From: an uncultured Flavobacteriales bacterium | GTDB taxonomy: Bacteria; Bacteroidota; Bacteroidia; Flavobacteriales; UBA1820 | Assembly (NCBI GenBank): GCA_902478645.1 | Contig: CABSLV010000023.1 | Location: 1 to 25,742, forward strand | Reading direction: 5' to 3' | DNA length: 25,742 nucleotides | Shown here: piece by piece, positions 13,664 to 21,168 of the stretch | Layout of the letters: the number at the start of each line of letters is the position of its first letter | Position numbering within the stretch: position 1 is the first letter of the stretch | Notes under the pieces: generated by a model | Told to the model about the DNA's origin: nothing | Seen by the model: only the letters and a program-made list of their open reading frames with translations | The model's database searches: none | Program-made: the position numbers and the translations under genes

Positions 13664-14077
13664 CTAATTGCCCCGGTAGGTGGAATACCCGTACGGCGAG
13701 AGGGTGATGGGGACGTGGTAATGGCTCGACCCGGAGATCTGGAACACAACTTCGATAAAGGGATAGAAGCTGTCCTGCCCTTGTTTTTCAAAATACGGCC
13801 CTACGTGGTACGTGAGTTTGTACACCCCGGAGTGGTCGCTGCCGTCCTGCTCCAGGAAATCCTTCACCCGGCCATTCCCGTCGGTGGTCTTTTCGTCGAG
13901 AAGTTCCCACTCGCCCTGCGGAGTGAGTTTGGAAAGGCTTATGACCACTTCGGGGGCGGGCTGTCCGGTGTGGATGTCGAGGATGTGGCTCGAGAGCTGG
14001 TAGGTCTTTTGCTGCCCTTGCAGGGAAAATACCGCCAGCAGACCCAACAGGGTGGCGATGGTCCATTTCAATCTCAT
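13664..14077 (-). CDS. Exported transthyretin-like protein / 5-hydroxyisourate hydrolase
   Basis: Hydrolyses 5-hydroxyisourate, the unstable product of urate oxidation. The 137 residues begin with a signal peptide (about 1-22, MRLKW then TIATLLGLLAVFSL), so it should act in the periplasm. The mature part is a typical HIUase domain: LSSHILDIHTGQPAP at its start, GNGR with the conserved Arg, HYHVPITLSPYGYSTYRGN at its end. The active-site His pair and Arg are kept. The final residue is Asn where the family signature is YRGS. No uricase, OHCU decarboxylase or allantoinase gene is nearby, so the role in purine breakdown is unsupported by context. TATCTTCG at 14109-14116 is a near-match promoter. 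Confidence 0.88.
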   Translation of the reverse strand: MRLKWTIATLLGLLAVFSLQGQQKTYQLSSHILDIHTGQPAPEVVISLSKLTPQGEWELLDEKTTDGNGRVKDFLEQDGSDHSGVYKLTYHVGPYFEKQGQDSFYPFIEVVFQISGSSHYHVPITLSPYGYSTYRGN

Positions 14078-14108
14078 AACTTGTTCTTTGTTTTGATTTT
14101 ACACAATG

Positions 14109-14116
14109 CGAAGATA
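14109..14116 (-). promoter_or_regulatory. Candidate promoter of the transthyretin-like gene
   Basis: TATCTTCG on the minus strand, one mismatch to TAnnTTTG, 31 nt upstream of the start. Confidence 0.35.
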
Positions 14117-14264
14117 AACACATTCCCCGAAAAAACAAGCGGTCGGGGATGGGGCTCACCCGACACACACGAAAAAGAGGCCTCCCCTCTCTCCCCCCTT
14201 TTTCCTGCGGACAAAAATTCGGCGGTTTTCCCGGGGGATGCCGCCGGATGTGTCCGAATATTGC

Positions 14265-14272
14265 TAACTTTA
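14265..14272 (+). promoter_or_regulatory. Candidate aminopeptidase P promoter, -7 element
   Basis: TAACTTTA, one mismatch to TAnnTTTG, 80 nt upstream of the start. GGCGG/CCGCC arms upstream at 14221-14245 may be an additional site. Confidence 0.4.
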
Positions 14273-14298
14273 TGCCCCGAGAGGGCGAAACCTCCCCT

Positions 14299-14314
14299 CC
14301 CTTCCCGGGAAGGG
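14299..14314. promoter_or_regulatory. 16-bp perfect palindrome in the aminopeptidase leader
   Basis: CCCTTCCCGGGAAGGG lies between the candidate -7 element and the start codon. It could be an operator or a leader hairpin; no known regulator site is recognised. Confidence 0.3.
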
Positions 14315-14352
14315 GGATTTGCCCGGATGAAAAACGAAAAAATACAGACGTT

Positions 14353-16140
14353 ATGACAACAGATGAAAAGATAAGCGCCCTGCGCAGCGCGATGGCGGCT
14401 GCGGGCGTCGATGCGACCATTGTTCCCTCCTCCGACCCGCATCAGAGCGAGTATTCCGCCCCGCGCTTTGCGGTGCGCGCCTGGGTGAGCGGGTTTACCG
14501 GGTCGGCCGGTACGGCAGTAATTACCCGAGACCACGCCGGATTGTGGACCGACTCCCGGTACTTCCTCCAGGCCGAGGCGCAACTGGACGGCACCGAGGT
14601 ACAACTGCACAAACTCCAGGTACAGACCGAGCCCGAATGGGTAGCTTGGTTGGCGGAAAACCTGCCGGCCGGTTCGGTGGTCGGAGTGGACGGTCGGGTA
14701 TTTTCCCGGGCTTCGGCACGGGGAATGGAAAAACTCCTGGCCGGGAAAGGGATCTCCCTGCGGGTGGATTTCGATCCGGCTCAGGTATGGACCGAGGGTC
14801 GGCCGTCGATGCCCGTCTCCCAGGTGTACGTGCACGATGTACATACGGCCGGGGTTTCGGCACGGGAAAAGGTGGAGCGTATCCGGAAATTCCTCAGGGA
14901 AAAAGGGGCGGATGCGATCCTGATCGACGCTCTGGACGAGGTGGCCTACACGCTGAACATCCGCGGGGGGGACGTGGCTTTCAACCCCGTTACCTACGCT
15001 TACCTGGCGGTTACGCCTTCGCAGGCCATCCTGTTTATCGACGGGGAGAAACTCTCTTCGGAGGTGAAAAACTACCTGCAAACCGTCAGTGTGGAGGTGC
15101 GCCCGTACCGGCAGGTGGAGGACTGGATACGTTCCTGCGCAGGGAAAACGCTCTGCATCGACCCGACGAAATTTTCGGCCTACCACAGTTCGCTGCTTCC
15201 CGAGGGATCGAAAGTGATCGAGAGCATCTCGCCGGTGGGGATGATGAAATGCGTGAAGACCCCGCAGGAGATCGCGGGCGAACACCGGGCGATGCTCAAG
15301 GATGCGGTGGCCTTGGCCGAGTTTTACCGCCGGGCCGAAGAGGACGCCGAGAAAAACGGTTGGGACGAGGCCGACCTGGCGGAACTGGTGGGCTCGATCC
15401 GCGCCAAACAGCCGGGATACATCAGCGAGAGTTTCGGGGCCATCGTCGGTTTCCGGGAGAACGGCGCCATCGTCCATTACAGCCCCAAGAAAGGTTCGGC
15501 CAAAAAGATACAAGGCAGCGGGATGCTGCTGATCGACTCCGGAGGACAGTACACCGACGGGACGACCGACATCACCCGCACGCTGTACATCGGGGAGCCT
15601 ACTCCGGAGGAAAAACGCGCTTATACGGCTGTGCTGAAGGCACACATCGCCATCGAACGACTGGTGTTCCCCGCCGGGTACTCCGGTCCGCAGCTCGACG
15701 CGGTGGCGCGTTCGCAGATGTGGGCCCTGGGCTACAACTACGGCCATGGGACGGGACACGGCGTAGGTGCAGCAATGAACGTCCACGAGGGGCCGATCAG
15801 CTTCGGCAACCGGGGCATTACTTCCGGGGTTCCTTTCGAGCCGGGGATGGTCATCTCGGACGAACCGGGGTACTACAAGACGGGAGGTTTCGGCATCCGG
15901 ATCGAGAACTGCGTAACGGTGCGCGAGGCTTTCGAGAACGAGAACGGCCGCTTCCTGGGCTTTGAACCGCTCACCCTGGCTCCGATCGAGACCAAACTGG
16001 TGGAGGTATCCCTGTTGAGCGACCAGGAACTGGAATGGCTCAACGGGTATCACGCACATGTACTGGAGAAGGTATTACCGCTGCTCGAAGGAGAGGATGC
16101 CCGCTGGCTGACGGAGAAATGCCGCCCGCTGACGCGGTAA
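14353..16140 (+). CDS. Xaa-Pro aminopeptidase (aminopeptidase P, M24B), three-domain type
   Basis: Removes an N-terminal residue that precedes proline. The 595 residues match the long, three-domain form known from eukaryotic cytosolic APP1, rather than the ~440-residue E. coli PepP. Two creatinase-like domains (about 1-145 and 155-305) precede the pita-bread catalytic domain. The dimetal ligands are visible: Asp395 (LLIDSGG), Asp406 (TTDITRT), His469 (GHGTGHG), Glu504 (SDEPGYY) and Glu518 (GIRIEN). The spacing of 11, 63, 35 and 14 residues is close to the human enzyme. No signal peptide, so cytoplasmic. Start at 14353 (MTTDEK) is chosen because upstream sequence is promoter-like. A strong terminator follows at 16162-16200. 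Confidence 0.94.
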   Translation: MTTDEKISALRSAMAAAGVDATIVPSSDPHQSEYSAPRFAVRAWVSGFTGSAGTAVITRDHAGLWTDSRYFLQAEAQLDGTEVQLHKLQVQTEPEWVAWLAENLPAGSVVGVDGRVFSRASARGMEKLLAGKGISLRVDFDPAQVWTEGRPSMPVSQVYVHDVHTAGVSAREKVERIRKFLREKGADAILIDALDEVAYTLNIRGGDVAFNPVTYAYLAVTPSQAILFIDGEKLSSEVKNYLQTVSVEVRPYRQVEDWIRSCAGKTLCIDPTKFSAYHSSLLPEGSKVIESISPVGMMKCVKTPQEIAGEHRAMLKDAVALAEFYRRAEEDAEKNGWDEADLAELVGSIRAKQPGYISESFGAIVGFRENGAIVHYSPKKGSAKKIQGSGMLLIDSGGQYTDGTTDITRTLYIGEPTPEEKRAYTAVLKAHIAIERLVFPAGYSGPQLDAVARSQMWALGYNYGHGTGHGVGAAMNVHEGPISFGNRGITSGVPFEPGMVISDEPGYYKTGGFGIRIENCVTVREAFENENGRFLGFEPLTLAPIETKLVEVSLLSDQELEWLNGYHAHVLEKVLPLLEGEDARWLTEKCRPLTR

Positions 16141-16161
16141 GTCGTTTTCTTTACCCGCTTG

Positions 16162-16200
16162 CGCGTCGCGCCCACTTCCTGTGGGCGCGACGCGTTTTTT
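16162..16200 (+). terminator. Terminator of the aminopeptidase P gene
   Basis: A perfect 14-bp stem (CGCGTCGCGCCCAC with GTGGGCGCGACGCG), loop TTCCT, followed by six T. It lies 21 nt past the stop codon. Confidence 0.9.
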
Positions 16201-16256
16201 ATCTTGGGATACGAGGAATGTCCGGACATCTTTTGGGAATTTCTCCTCCGGTTTTT

Positions 16257-16264
16257 TATCTTTA
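16257..16264 (+). promoter_or_regulatory. Candidate promoter of the following membrane-anchored protein gene
   Basis: TATCTTTA, one mismatch to TAnnTTTG, about 95 nt upstream of the start chosen. Confidence 0.3.
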
Positions 16265-16359
16265 TCCCTGTATTCGTTTCCGGGGACTCCGGAGAAGAAT
16301 GTTTTTGGGAAAATCGATCATTTCGATCGTTTTTCATGCTTAAAAAACACCATAAAGCC

Positions 16360-16818
16360 ATGAGCCTGAAAAAAAGAATCATGATCCTCGCTGCCACGAT
16401 CCTGGGCGTGGGGGTATTGCTATGGATCGGGATACTCTCGATGGGGATAAAGGATACGCCGCAATCCTTGAGCGAGGGATTCGTCATGGGATTCAGCCCG
16501 CTGAATTTCGGCACGGGATACAACGGGCGGGGATACGACGAATACGAGCCCCGTTTCTGTCCCGAGGCGTTCCGCTACGACGAGCAGTTCATCCTGCTGT
16601 ACGGCCGTCTGGCGGCCGAAGACATCGGCGAGGAGGAACTGCACCGGGGAAAGTACAGCGGAGACCGGAAGGTACTGCGGGAGCGGTTTTCTCCGGTGTT
16701 CTACATCGTAACCAAAGCGGACGGTACGGTACACGGGCCGATGGACTTGAGCGAGTACCTCATCGCGCGCGATTCCCTGGGCGTTCCGAGCGGGCTTCGT
16801 CTGCAGCCGGATTTGTAA
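16360..16818 (+). CDS. Membrane-anchored protein of unknown function
   Basis: I do not recognise this family. The 152-residue product has a basic start (MSLKKR), one hydrophobic helix (IMILAATILGVGVLLWIGIL, about residues 7-26), and a soluble domain that should lie in the periplasm. The soluble part has an aromatic and acidic segment around YNGRGYDEYEPRF and a C-terminal domain with FSPVFYIVTKADGTVHGP. An alternative ATG at 16336 would add eight residues (MLKKHHKA); the choice between the two is uncertain. It is transcribed alone after the aminopeptidase terminator and faces the next gene convergently across the hairpin at 16892-16951. Confidence 0.65.
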   Translation: MSLKKRIMILAATILGVGVLLWIGILSMGIKDTPQSLSEGFVMGFSPLNFGTGYNGRGYDEYEPRFCPEAFRYDEQFILLYGRLAAEDIGEEELHRGKYSGDRKVLRERFSPVFYIVTKADGTVHGPMDLSEYLIARDSLGVPSGLRLQPDL

Positions 16819-16891
16819 AGTCGAGCGCGACCCCGGGGAGATATTTTCCGGGCCGGGCTGTCCATTCGGGATGGATGGCGCGGGAATCCTC

Positions 16892-16951
16892 GGCGCAGAA
16901 AGCGGGCAGGCGGCCCCCCCTTCGGGGTGCCGCCTGCCCGCTTTCTGCGCC
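16892..16951. terminator. Long hairpin, shared terminator of convergent genes
   Basis: A perfect 22-bp stem at 16892-16913 and 16930-16951, with further C/G pairs in the loop region. It lies between two convergent genes and ends 10 nt from the stop of the minus-strand gene. It is similar in style to the hairpins at 5558-5610 and 5761-5817. Confidence 0.75.
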
Positions 16952-16961
16952 TGCGTACCGC

Positions 16962-17879
16962 TTATCGCAGCAGCATCTGCGTCCGGCCTATTTCCTTGCC
17001 GTCCGCATAGACGTACACTTGGTATTTGCCCTCGACGAAATCGCCGGGAACACCTTCCACAAAGACACTCACGTCGAGGTCCTGGTTTTCATACAATACT
17101 TCCTTCGCGCCGCTGAACTGCATCCGTTCCTCGCCTACGACAAAGAAGTTGTTGCCCTTCTCGATGCCGATGAGCTTGTCGGGCGAAACAACCCGGACGT
17201 AAACCACCTTGTTCCCGTTCTGGGCAAACTGGTTTTTGGCCAAGGTAAACGAAACGCGGATCTGGTCTGTGCGGCGAGCACGGTCGGTATCGGTCACGCG
17301 GCCCGAATTGGACACGCTGATGGCCTGTGCCTTGACATTGCGGGCGTCGAGCGTAGCAGCCGTCTTGATATCCTGCTGCATCCGTACGTTTTCCTGCACC
17401 AGTTGCTGGTTGCGGGACGAGGTCTTGCGCAGGGAGTCCTCCGCCTTGTCGCGCTGGGCGATCAGGACTTTGTTCAGGCGGTTAAGCGAATCGGCCACAT
17501 GGAAAAGTTCCTTTTTTTCCTCGCGCAGGCGTTTGATCTGTGCCTGGTAGGAGCGCAACAGGCTCAGGTTGGCCTTGTAATTGACCATCGAATCGCGAAG
17601 CAGGGCGATGTGCTGCTGGGCTTCGTCGATCTCGATCTTCAACTTGGAATCCTGCACGTACAGGGTGTCGTATTCGGCCTGCAAAGCCGACAATTCGGCA
17701 ATGGCCTGCTGACGGTTGTTCTCGATGATCTCGTTGTACTCCGAACGCGAATAAAAGATATACACGATAGCGGCTACCAGCAAAACGATCAACAGGATCA
17801 ACACGGCGGCAGGACGACGGCGCGGCGCCTGCTTCTCTCCCGAGGAGCCGTAAGGCGTGTGGGTTGCTTTTTCTTCCAT
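16962..17879 (-). CDS. Membrane-anchored coiled-coil protein of unknown function
   Basis: 305 residues. A short cytoplasmic N-tail ending in PRRRP precedes one transmembrane helix (about 24-43, AVLILLIVLLVAAIVYIFY). A long heptad-rich coiled coil from about 46 to 172 follows, with many Glu, Lys, Gln and Leu and few Gly or Pro. A C-terminal beta-rich domain (about 183-305) shows strands such as VVYVRVVSP and YQVYVYADGK. The layout suggests a periplasmic rod carrying a beta-sandwich, perhaps for envelope scaffolding; that is inference and no family is named. Start ATG at 17879 is preferred over one 14 codons upstream because of the purely polar, low-complexity extension in the longer form. It ends at the shared hairpin. 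Confidence 0.72.
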   Translation of the reverse strand: MEEKATHTPYGSSGEKQAPRRRPAAVLILLIVLLVAAIVYIFYSRSEYNEIIENNRQQAIAELSALQAEYDTLYVQDSKLKIEIDEAQQHIALLRDSMVNYKANLSLLRSYQAQIKRLREEKKELFHVADSLNRLNKVLIAQRDKAEDSLRKTSSRNQQLVQENVRMQQDIKTAATLDARNVKAQAISVSNSGRVTDTDRARRTDQIRVSFTLAKNQFAQNGNKVVYVRVVSPDKLIGIEKGNNFFVVGEERMQFSGAKEVLYENQDLDVSVFVEGVPGDFVEGKYQVYVYADGKEIGRTQMLLR

Positions 17880-18242
17880 AACGGTGTTTTTTTGGTTTGT
17901 TTTTTCGGTTTTCTTATGCAATAATACGTTTTTTATACGGGTTCGGCACGCAGGAATCGGTTTTTAAATTTATTTTAACATCGAAAATCTACCCTCGACA
18001 CCCTGCCCGACTGCACCTACCGCCGCGACAACACACGCCGAAAACAACGGCTCTACCCATAACCCACACATCGTTTGCATTTGTGTAACTTGTGTAAAAG
18101 GAGAAGAACCCCGGTATGCTTTTCCTTTCCTCTTTACAAAAATCTTCGTCTTCCCCCGAAGCTTTGTGCTCGGCTTTTTCCATTTTTGTAATCTTTGAAG
18201 AAGGAGTTTTCGTAACTGTTTTCTCCGCACAAATGAGGACAT
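17880..18242. other. Intergenic region with a degenerate repeat copy
   Basis: 406 bp lie between the coiled-coil gene start and the tRNA. A weak -7-like TATTATTG (minus strand, about 17919-17926) may drive the coiled-coil gene. Copy D of the dispersed repeat is at 18141-18197. Short open frames over it are repeat translations, not genes. Confidence 0.45.
18141..18197 (+). repeat. Dispersed promoter-linked repeat, degenerate copy D
   Basis: Reads CTTCGTCTTCCCCCGAAGCT, then TTGTGCTCGGCTTTTTCC and an ATTTTTGTAATCTTTG end. It matches the promoter-proximal half of copies A and C but lacks the GGATGCGCC/TTCGGGGAAAAA half. Its promoter end points at the convergent tRNA gene, so it drives no visible gene. 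Confidence 0.55.
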
Positions 18243-18273
18243 AAAAAAATCCGCTTCCCATGCGGGAAGCGGA
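18243..18273 (-). terminator. Terminator of the tRNA-fMet gene
   Basis: A perfect 10-bp stem (TCCGCTTCCC with GGGAAGCGGA) with an ATGC loop, followed on the minus strand by a run of seven T. It lies 12 nt past the mature tRNA end. Confidence 0.88.
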
Positions 18274-18285
18274 CGATTTACTTTG

Positions 18286-18358
<73 letters not shown>

Positions 18359-18370
18359 ATGTTGACGGTG

Positions 18371-18378
18371 CAAATATA
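18371..18378 (-). promoter_or_regulatory. tRNA-fMet promoter, -7 element
   Basis: TATATTTG on the minus strand, an exact TAnnTTTG match 12 nt from the tRNA 5' end. A TTG at 18399-18401 (minus strand) is spaced 20 nt upstream, as expected for a -33 element. Confidence 0.65.
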
Positions 18379-18430
18379 CGGCAAAATATCGGCCGATGCA
18401 AGTTTTTTTCTCCCCCGGGGGAATTTTTCG

Positions 18431-18438
18431 TACCTTTG
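18431..18438 (+). promoter_or_regulatory. Biotin operon promoter, -7 element
   Basis: TACCTTTG, an exact TAnnTTTG match, with a T-rich stretch about 20-25 nt upstream as a possible -33. It lies 34 nt before the leader ORF and 432 nt before bioB. It is back to back with the tRNA promoter. Confidence 0.6.
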
Positions 18439-18472
18439 CTCCGCTTTGCCGCCCCGGGCGGCACGGTATCCG

Positions 18473-18880
18473 ATGAGAAAAAACCGCATTAGAACCACCT
18501 CTCCCGTTGTGTATTTTCGCCGTTGGGCGCGCCACCGCTATGCCGCATTCGCATCGCTGGGCCGTCAGGTGAAGATCGCCCGCCTGCGCACCGACATGTG
18601 CCTGGGAGAAGAACGGAAGGGAGGCCGTGCGCTTTTCTCGCTCGGGGACAGTTTCACCGCCTGCGACTCGATCGGGCAGGGAGAAATTCCCTCGCCACCC
18701 GACCCGCAGGAAGCGGAGAAGACCTTTTTGACACAAGTTTTAGCAGTAACCCCTCGGACCGATTGCCCGCAAGGTGCAAACCGGCTCCGAGCCACGTATA
18801 TGCCCGGGAAGGAGTTTGTTTCATCGACGGAACAAACTCCTTCCCGGGCTTGTTTTTTAACCGATCTGTTATGGACATAG
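18473..18880 (+). CDS. Leader ORF of the biotin operon, unknown function
   Basis: A 135-codon frame. Residues 12-45 (VVYFRRWARHRYAAFASLGR, then QVKIARLRTDM) look like a conserved basic motif. From memory, unverified, similar FRRW-x-R-x-x-YA-x-F-x-SLGR segments occur in small Bacteroidota proteins and at the N-termini of some TonB-dependent receptors. The C-terminal third is less protein-like: it is encoded by the stem-loops at 18753-18791 and 18802-18858, and the stop codon lies 10 nt inside bioB. The true coding part may therefore end earlier, or the frame may be a translated leader that couples to bioB. No signal peptide or membrane segment is evident. Confidence 0.5.
   Translation: MRKNRIRTTSPVVYFRRWARHRYAAFASLGRQVKIARLRTDMCLGEERKGGRALFSLGDSFTACDSIGQGEIPSPPDPQEAEKTFLTQVLAVTPRTDCPQGANRLRATYMPGKEFVSSTEQTPSRACFLTDLLWT
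18753..18791 (+). promoter_or_regulatory. Leader stem-loop upstream of the bioB attenuator
   Basis: CTCGGACCG (18753-18761) pairs with CGG-C-TCCGAG (18782-18791), with one bulged C and a 20-nt loop. It precedes the terminator-like hairpin by 10 nt, so the two form a tandem leader structure. Confidence 0.4.
18802..18858 (+). terminator. Terminator-like hairpin directly before bioB (possible attenuator)
   Basis: A 19-bp perfect stem (18802-18820 with 18831-18849), extended by a G/T and a C/G pair to a 6-nt loop, then TTGTTTTTT. It has all marks of an intrinsic terminator but lies inside the leader ORF and only 12 nt before bioB. No promoter motif separates it from bioB, so transcription of the operon must pass it. 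Confidence 0.7.
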
Positions 18881-19845
18881 AACAACTGAAACAACGCGTG
18901 CTTTCCGGCGGAGAGATCGACCGGGAAGAAGCCTTGGCACTGTACCGCCAGGCGGACCTGGATGCCTTGTGCGCCGCCGCGGACGCCATTCGCCGGCATT
19001 TTACCGGCAACCGCCTGGACACTTGTTCCATCATCAATGCCCGCTCGGGCATCTGTTCCGAGGACTGCGCCTGGTGCGCACAATCGGTCTCGTACACCAC
19101 CGGAGTGGCGCAGTACGACATCATCGACGAGCAGGACGCGCTTCAGGCCGCCCTGGGCAACGAACGCTATGGCGTGCACCGTTTCTCGATGGTAACCGCC
19201 TCGCGGGCCTTCCCCCGCTCGCGGGTGGAGAAAGCCTGCGAGATCTACCGGAAGATACACAGCCAGGGCAGCGGCCGCTTGAGCCTTTGCGCCTCGATGG
19301 GGCTCCTGGACCTTCCCCGGATGAAGATGCTGCGCGAGGCCGGGGTAACGCATTACCACATCAATCTGGAGACCTCCCGGCGTTTTTTCCCTTCCCTGGT
19401 GAAAAAGCACACCTACGATGACAAACTGCAGACCATACACTATGCCCGCCAGGCGGGTCTGAAGATCTGCTCGGGCGGCATCATCGGGATGGGGGAAACG
19501 GTGGAGGACCGCATCGACCTCGCGTTGGAATTGCGCAAGCAAGGCGTGAAATCCATCCCGCTGAACATCCTGAGCCCCATCAAGGGCACACCGCTCGAAA
19601 ACGCCGCCCCCCTGTCCGGGGAGGATGTCCTGCGAACCATTGCCGTGTGGCGTTTCATCCACCCCGAGGCCTTCATGCGGTTTGCCGGAGGACGCTTGCG
19701 GGTGGCCGACATCGTTCGGAGGGCGTTTTCCTCGGGGATGAACGCGCTGATGGTCGGCGACATGCTCACCACGGCCGGTCCGAAGATAGAAGGCGACCTG
19801 CAGATGATCCGCGAAATGGGTTTTGAACCGAACCGGGAAGAATAA
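18871..19845 (+). CDS. bioB: Biotin synthase, radical SAM enzyme
   Basis: Inserts sulfur into dethiobiotin to form biotin. The 324 residues carry the radical-SAM cluster motif CSEDCAWC (Cys62, Cys66, Cys69). Of the four E. coli auxiliary 2Fe-2S ligands (Cys97, Cys128, Cys188, Arg260), three have counterparts here: Cys140 (LSLCASMG), Cys200 (KICSGG) and the Arg of FAGGR at 275. The Cys97 counterpart is Ser106 (RFSMVTA). An extra cysteine, Cys52 (DTCSIINARSG), sits where E. coli has serine. This fits, by inference, the anaerobe-type BioB reported to carry a 4Fe-5S auxiliary cluster. Start ATG at 18871; preceded by the leader hairpin. bioA follows after 11 nt. Confidence 0.95.
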   Translation: MDIEQLKQRVLSGGEIDREEALALYRQADLDALCAAADAIRRHFTGNRLDTCSIINARSGICSEDCAWCAQSVSYTTGVAQYDIIDEQDALQAALGNERYGVHRFSMVTASRAFPRSRVEKACEIYRKIHSQGSGRLSLCASMGLLDLPRMKMLREAGVTHYHINLETSRRFFPSLVKKHTYDDKLQTIHYARQAGLKICSGGIIGMGETVEDRIDLALELRKQGVKSIPLNILSPIKGTPLENAAPLSGEDVLRTIAVWRFIHPEAFMRFAGGRLRVADIVRRAFSSGMNALMVGDMLTTAGPKIEGDLQMIREMGFEPNREE

Positions 19846-19856
19846 ATGAAATCGCT

Positions 19857-21137
19857 ATGGTAGATTACGACAAAATAGACCTGAAAACAGACCGGGAACA
19901 TCTCTGGCATCCTTACACCTCGACCATCGACCCCTTGCCGGTGTATCCGGTAGACCGCTGCAAAGGCGTGTACATTTATCTGAAGACCGGTCAGCGGCTC
20001 ATCGACGGGATGAGTTCCTGGTGGGCGGTGATCCACGGCTATCATCACCCCCGGCTGGACCGTGCCGCCCGGGCGCAACTCTCCCACGCCTCGCACGTAA
20101 TGTTCGGCGGGCTGACCCATGCCCCGGCCGTCGGTCTGGCCGAGCGTTTGCTCACGGTGTTGCCCCAAGGCCTGGACAAGATCTTTTATTCCGATTCGGG
20201 TTCGGTCGCGGTGGAAGTAGCCATGAAGATGGCGCTCCAGTACCAGAGCTCCCGCGGGAAATCGGCCAAGGCCACCTTTATGACCATCCGCAACGGGTAT
20301 CACGGCGACACCTGGCATGCCATGTCGGTCTGTGACCCGGTAACCGGGATGCACGGGATCTTCAACGGCCGCCTGGCCGTCCAACACTTCGTGGATACCT
20401 TTCCCGGAGGGTTTTCCGAGCCGGTGGACCTCTCAGTGGTCGAAGCGCTGGAAAGGGAAGTGAAGGCAAAAGCCGACACCCTGGCGGCCTTTATCCTCGA
20501 ACCGGTCGTTCAGGGAGCCGGAGGAATGCGCTTTTACAACCCGCAGTACCTCGTGCACCTGGCCCGTATCTGCCGCAAGTACGACGTGCTGCTCATCTTC
20601 GACGAGATCGCTACCGGCTTCGGGCGCACCGGATGCTGGTGGGCCGGGCAGCACGCCGGGGTGGTGCCGGACATCATGTGCATCGGCAAGGCGATCACGG
20701 GCGGTTACATGTCCTTTGCCGCGACCATCGCCACGAAGGAAGTGGCCGATACGGTATGCGCAGGGGAGGCAGGTTGTTTCATGCACGGCCCGACTTTCAT
20801 GGGCAATCCGATGGCCTGTGCCATTGCCTGCGAGAGCTTCGACCTGCTTCAGGAAAAAGGTTTTTCCCGGATCGCTCAACTGGAGAGCATTATGCGGCGG
20901 GAGCTGGCTCCCGCCGCCGAGCTGCCCACCGTGCGGGAAGTGCGCGTGTTGGGAGCCATCGGGGTGGTCGAAATGGCGCAGCCGGTCGATATGGCCACCC
21001 TGCAGCGAAAGTTTGTCGAAAACGGCATCTGGGTGCGCCCCTTCGGACGCCTGGTGTACATCATGCCGCCGTATGTGATCACCGATGCGCAGTTGCAACG
21101 CCTGTGCCGGGCGATGATCCGGTGTATCGCCGAGTAA
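19857..21137 (+). CDS. bioA: Adenosylmethionine-8-amino-7-oxononanoate aminotransferase
   Basis: Transfers an amino group to KAPA to give 7,8-diaminopelargonate, usually from S-adenosylmethionine. The 426-residue class-III aminotransferase has HLWHPYTS (15-22), a BioA start signature, SSWWAVIHGY (53-62), SDSGSVAVEVAMKMA (112-126) for PLP phosphate, FDEIATGFGRTG (248-259) with Asp249 contacting the PLP nitrogen, and IGKAITGGYMS with Lys278 as the Schiff-base lysine. Length is normal for BioA. The gene lies 11 nt after bioB; an ATG at 19846 just after the bioB stop opens only a five-codon frame and is rejected. bioF follows after 31 nt. Confidence 0.95.
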   Translation: MVDYDKIDLKTDREHLWHPYTSTIDPLPVYPVDRCKGVYIYLKTGQRLIDGMSSWWAVIHGYHHPRLDRAARAQLSHASHVMFGGLTHAPAVGLAERLLTVLPQGLDKIFYSDSGSVAVEVAMKMALQYQSSRGKSAKATFMTIRNGYHGDTWHAMSVCDPVTGMHGIFNGRLAVQHFVDTFPGGFSEPVDLSVVEALEREVKAKADTLAAFILEPVVQGAGGMRFYNPQYLVHLARICRKYDVLLIFDEIATGFGRTGCWWAGQHAGVVPDIMCIGKAITGGYMSFAATIATKEVADTVCAGEAGCFMHGPTFMGNPMACAIACESFDLLQEKGFSRIAQLESIMRRELAPAAELPTVREVRVLGAIGVVEMAQPVDMATLQRKFVENGIWVRPFGRLVYIMPPYVITDAQLQRLCRAMIRCIAE

Positions 21138-21168
21138 CGGGGGCGGAAAAGGAAAAAAACGAGACCTT

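Noticed and set aside
14149..14352. N-terminal extension of the aminopeptidase P frame
   Set aside because: It covers the promoter-like element and palindrome and is low-complexity; homologous enzymes begin near the chosen start.
14074..16059. A 661-codon minus-strand frame over the aminopeptidase P gene
   Set aside because: Antisense shadow; the plus-strand protein has all five metal ligands at family spacing.
17989..18261. Two overlapping 90-codon minus-strand frames
   Set aside because: They translate repeat copy D and the tRNA terminator; no coding character.
18445..18870. Known riboswitch (cobalamin, SAM, TPP, FMN) or a BirA operator before bioB
   Set aside because: None of the conserved boxes of these elements, nor a paired TTGTNAAC-type operator, was found by eye.
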